Positions 4,450-5,215 of a DNA stretch of 5,215 nt are shown here, piece by piece. Positions within the stretch are counted from its first letter, which is position 1, and each line of letters starts with the position of its first letter. A program made the translations under genes and the position numbers. The stretch comes from TWA4 sp045121095 (GTDB taxonomy: Bacteria; Bacillota; Clostridia; Lachnospirales; Lachnospiraceae). The notes under the pieces are model-generated. The model had not been told where the DNA came from. It ran no database searches and saw only the letters and a list, made by a program, of their open reading frames with translations. The DNA is taken from the NCBI GenBank assembly GCA_045121095.1, contig JBGVFN010000184.1, forward strand, positions 1-5,215, in the 5' to 3' direction.

Positions 4450-5215
4450 TCACGAAGTAACCTTAAAAACAGCCTCCACTTCATTTTCCTGAAGAGATAT
4501 TACGATCGGCGCTCCCATTTTCGGATTTTCAGTTGGATAATCTGTCCGATAATGAGATCCTCTGCTTTCTTTCCGAAGAAGTGCTGCTTTTAAAATACAT
4601 TCCGCAGTATACAGCTGTCCTTCCAGATGTGTGGTTTCTGATACTGCTTTTATATCGTCAGAAGGTTTTCGTTCTATGTACAATTTTGTTTTCAGATTCT
4701 GCACCTGTTCCAGAGCTTCCCTTAAACCATTTTCGTTTCTCATTACCATCGCATTTTGATTCATGGTATGCTGCAATTTTCTACGGGCTGCTTTACATGC
4801 CTCCATATTCCAGGCAAGAGCATTAAAAGAATACGTTTTGGGACAATCCACTTTCTGTTCACACGCACGTGCAGCAGATAATCCGGCTTTCCCTCCAAAT
4901 ACCAATCCATTTGCTGTGGATAAGCCACCAATTCGGTCAGCTCCATGCATACCCCCGGTCACTTCACCTGCTGCAAAAAGGCCCTCCACTCCAGTCCCTG
5001 TATCCGGCGCAGTTTGAATCCCACCATTTGCTGCATGAGCAAACATGCCAATATAAATCGTATCATCCATGGTGATACCACGGGCTTCTTTCAGCCAGTC
5101 AAAATAAACCTTGACAAATTCAGGGGGATTTTCCCTCATTTCTTTCGAATAAGAAACCGACACACCATTTTCGTCCTCCATAAATGCCCTGGACAAGGCA
5201 AAATCAATGTATTTG
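4450..5215 (-). CDS. Fumarate reductase/succinate dehydrogenase-type flavoprotein, C-terminal part, cut by window edge
   Basis: The frame is open from the window edge to a TGA at 4452-4450, giving 254 codons beginning KYIDFALSRAFMED. The gene begins outside the window; the TTG at 5196 is not its start. It contains the second FAD-contact region of the FrdA/SdhA/NadB family: HAANGG (5037-5020), GLFAAGEVTGGMHGADRIGG (about 4983-4927) and ANGLVFGGKAG. The His and the Arg of ADRIGG (codon at 4935) match residues that bind the dicarboxylate in fumarate reductases. The helical C-terminal domain ends with ESRGSHYRTDYP, also a family hallmark. The likely role is FAD-dependent fumarate/succinate interconversion or a related two-electron reaction in the cytosol. 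L-aspartate oxidase or another FAD-binding-2 reductase cannot be excluded, because the N-terminal Rossmann half is missing. It converges on the polyphosphate operon and appears functionally unrelated. Confidence 0.85.
   Translation of the reverse strand, partial: KYIDFALSRAFMEDENGVSVSYSKEMRENPPEFVKVYFDWLKEARGITMDDTIYIGMFAHAANGGIQTAPDTGTGVEGLFAAGEVTGGMHGADRIGGLSTANGLVFGGKAGLSAARACEQKVDCPKTYSFNALAWNMEACKAARRKLQHTMNQNAMVMRNENGLREALEQVQNLKTKLYIERKPSDDIKAVSETTHLEGQLYTAECILKAALLRKESRGSHYRTDYPTENPKMGAPIVISLQENEVEAVFKVTS

Noticed and set aside
4533..4826. Plus-strand open frame of 97 codons
   Set aside because: It lies wholly inside the minus-strand flavoprotein, which has clear family motifs; the plus-strand translation shows no recognisable features.
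5194..5196. TTG as start of the flavoprotein
   Set aside because: The frame stays open upstream to the window edge, and the family needs an N-terminal FAD-binding half, so the gene is simply truncated by the window.
1..5215. CRISPR arrays, tRNA or rRNA genes
   Set aside because: No regularly spaced direct repeats of array type and no cloverleaf or rRNA-like sequence were seen on either strand.

Overview
The window looks like a piece of a Clostridia chromosome, most likely Lachnospiraceae or a relative. This rests on moderate-to-low GC, strong AGGAGG-type ribosome binding sites, AT-rich intergenic DNA, a Gram-positive lipoprotein signal, and a gene trio familiar from gut and soil Firmicutes. 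The genus cannot be fixed from the sequence alone.

Layout, left to right. Positions 1 to about 420 (minus strand) hold the decayed remains of an IS607-family insertion sequence: a MerR-like DNA-binding start, a short serine-recombinase catalytic piece, and the N-terminal part of a TnpB protein. All are broken by frameshifts, stops and apparent deletions. Positions 518-613 (plus strand) hold a roughly 32-codon fossil of a complex I/[FeFe]-hydrogenase-type [2Fe-2S] domain. A perfect 19-bp hairpin (621-668) closes this scrapyard region.

Positions 819-4404 form one plus-strand transcription unit. A promoter with a tandem TTAAG(G)TTC repeat in its -35 region and a very short leader drives three genes: a VTC-domain polyphosphate polymerase (873-1667), a DUF4956 membrane protein overlapping it by 8 bases (1660-2355), and a large secreted beta-helix lipoprotein of the Cthe_2159 carbohydrate-binding family (2403-4361). 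The unit ends at a strong hairpin (4373-4404). The arrangement suggests a cytosolic polymer-making enzyme, a membrane partner and a surface-anchored binding protein acting together. The trio recurs in Firmicutes, but to my knowledge its joint function is not established; this is the most interesting part of the window.

Positions 4450-5215 (minus strand, convergent) carry the C-terminal half of a fumarate reductase/succinate dehydrogenase-type flavoprotein, cut by the window edge.
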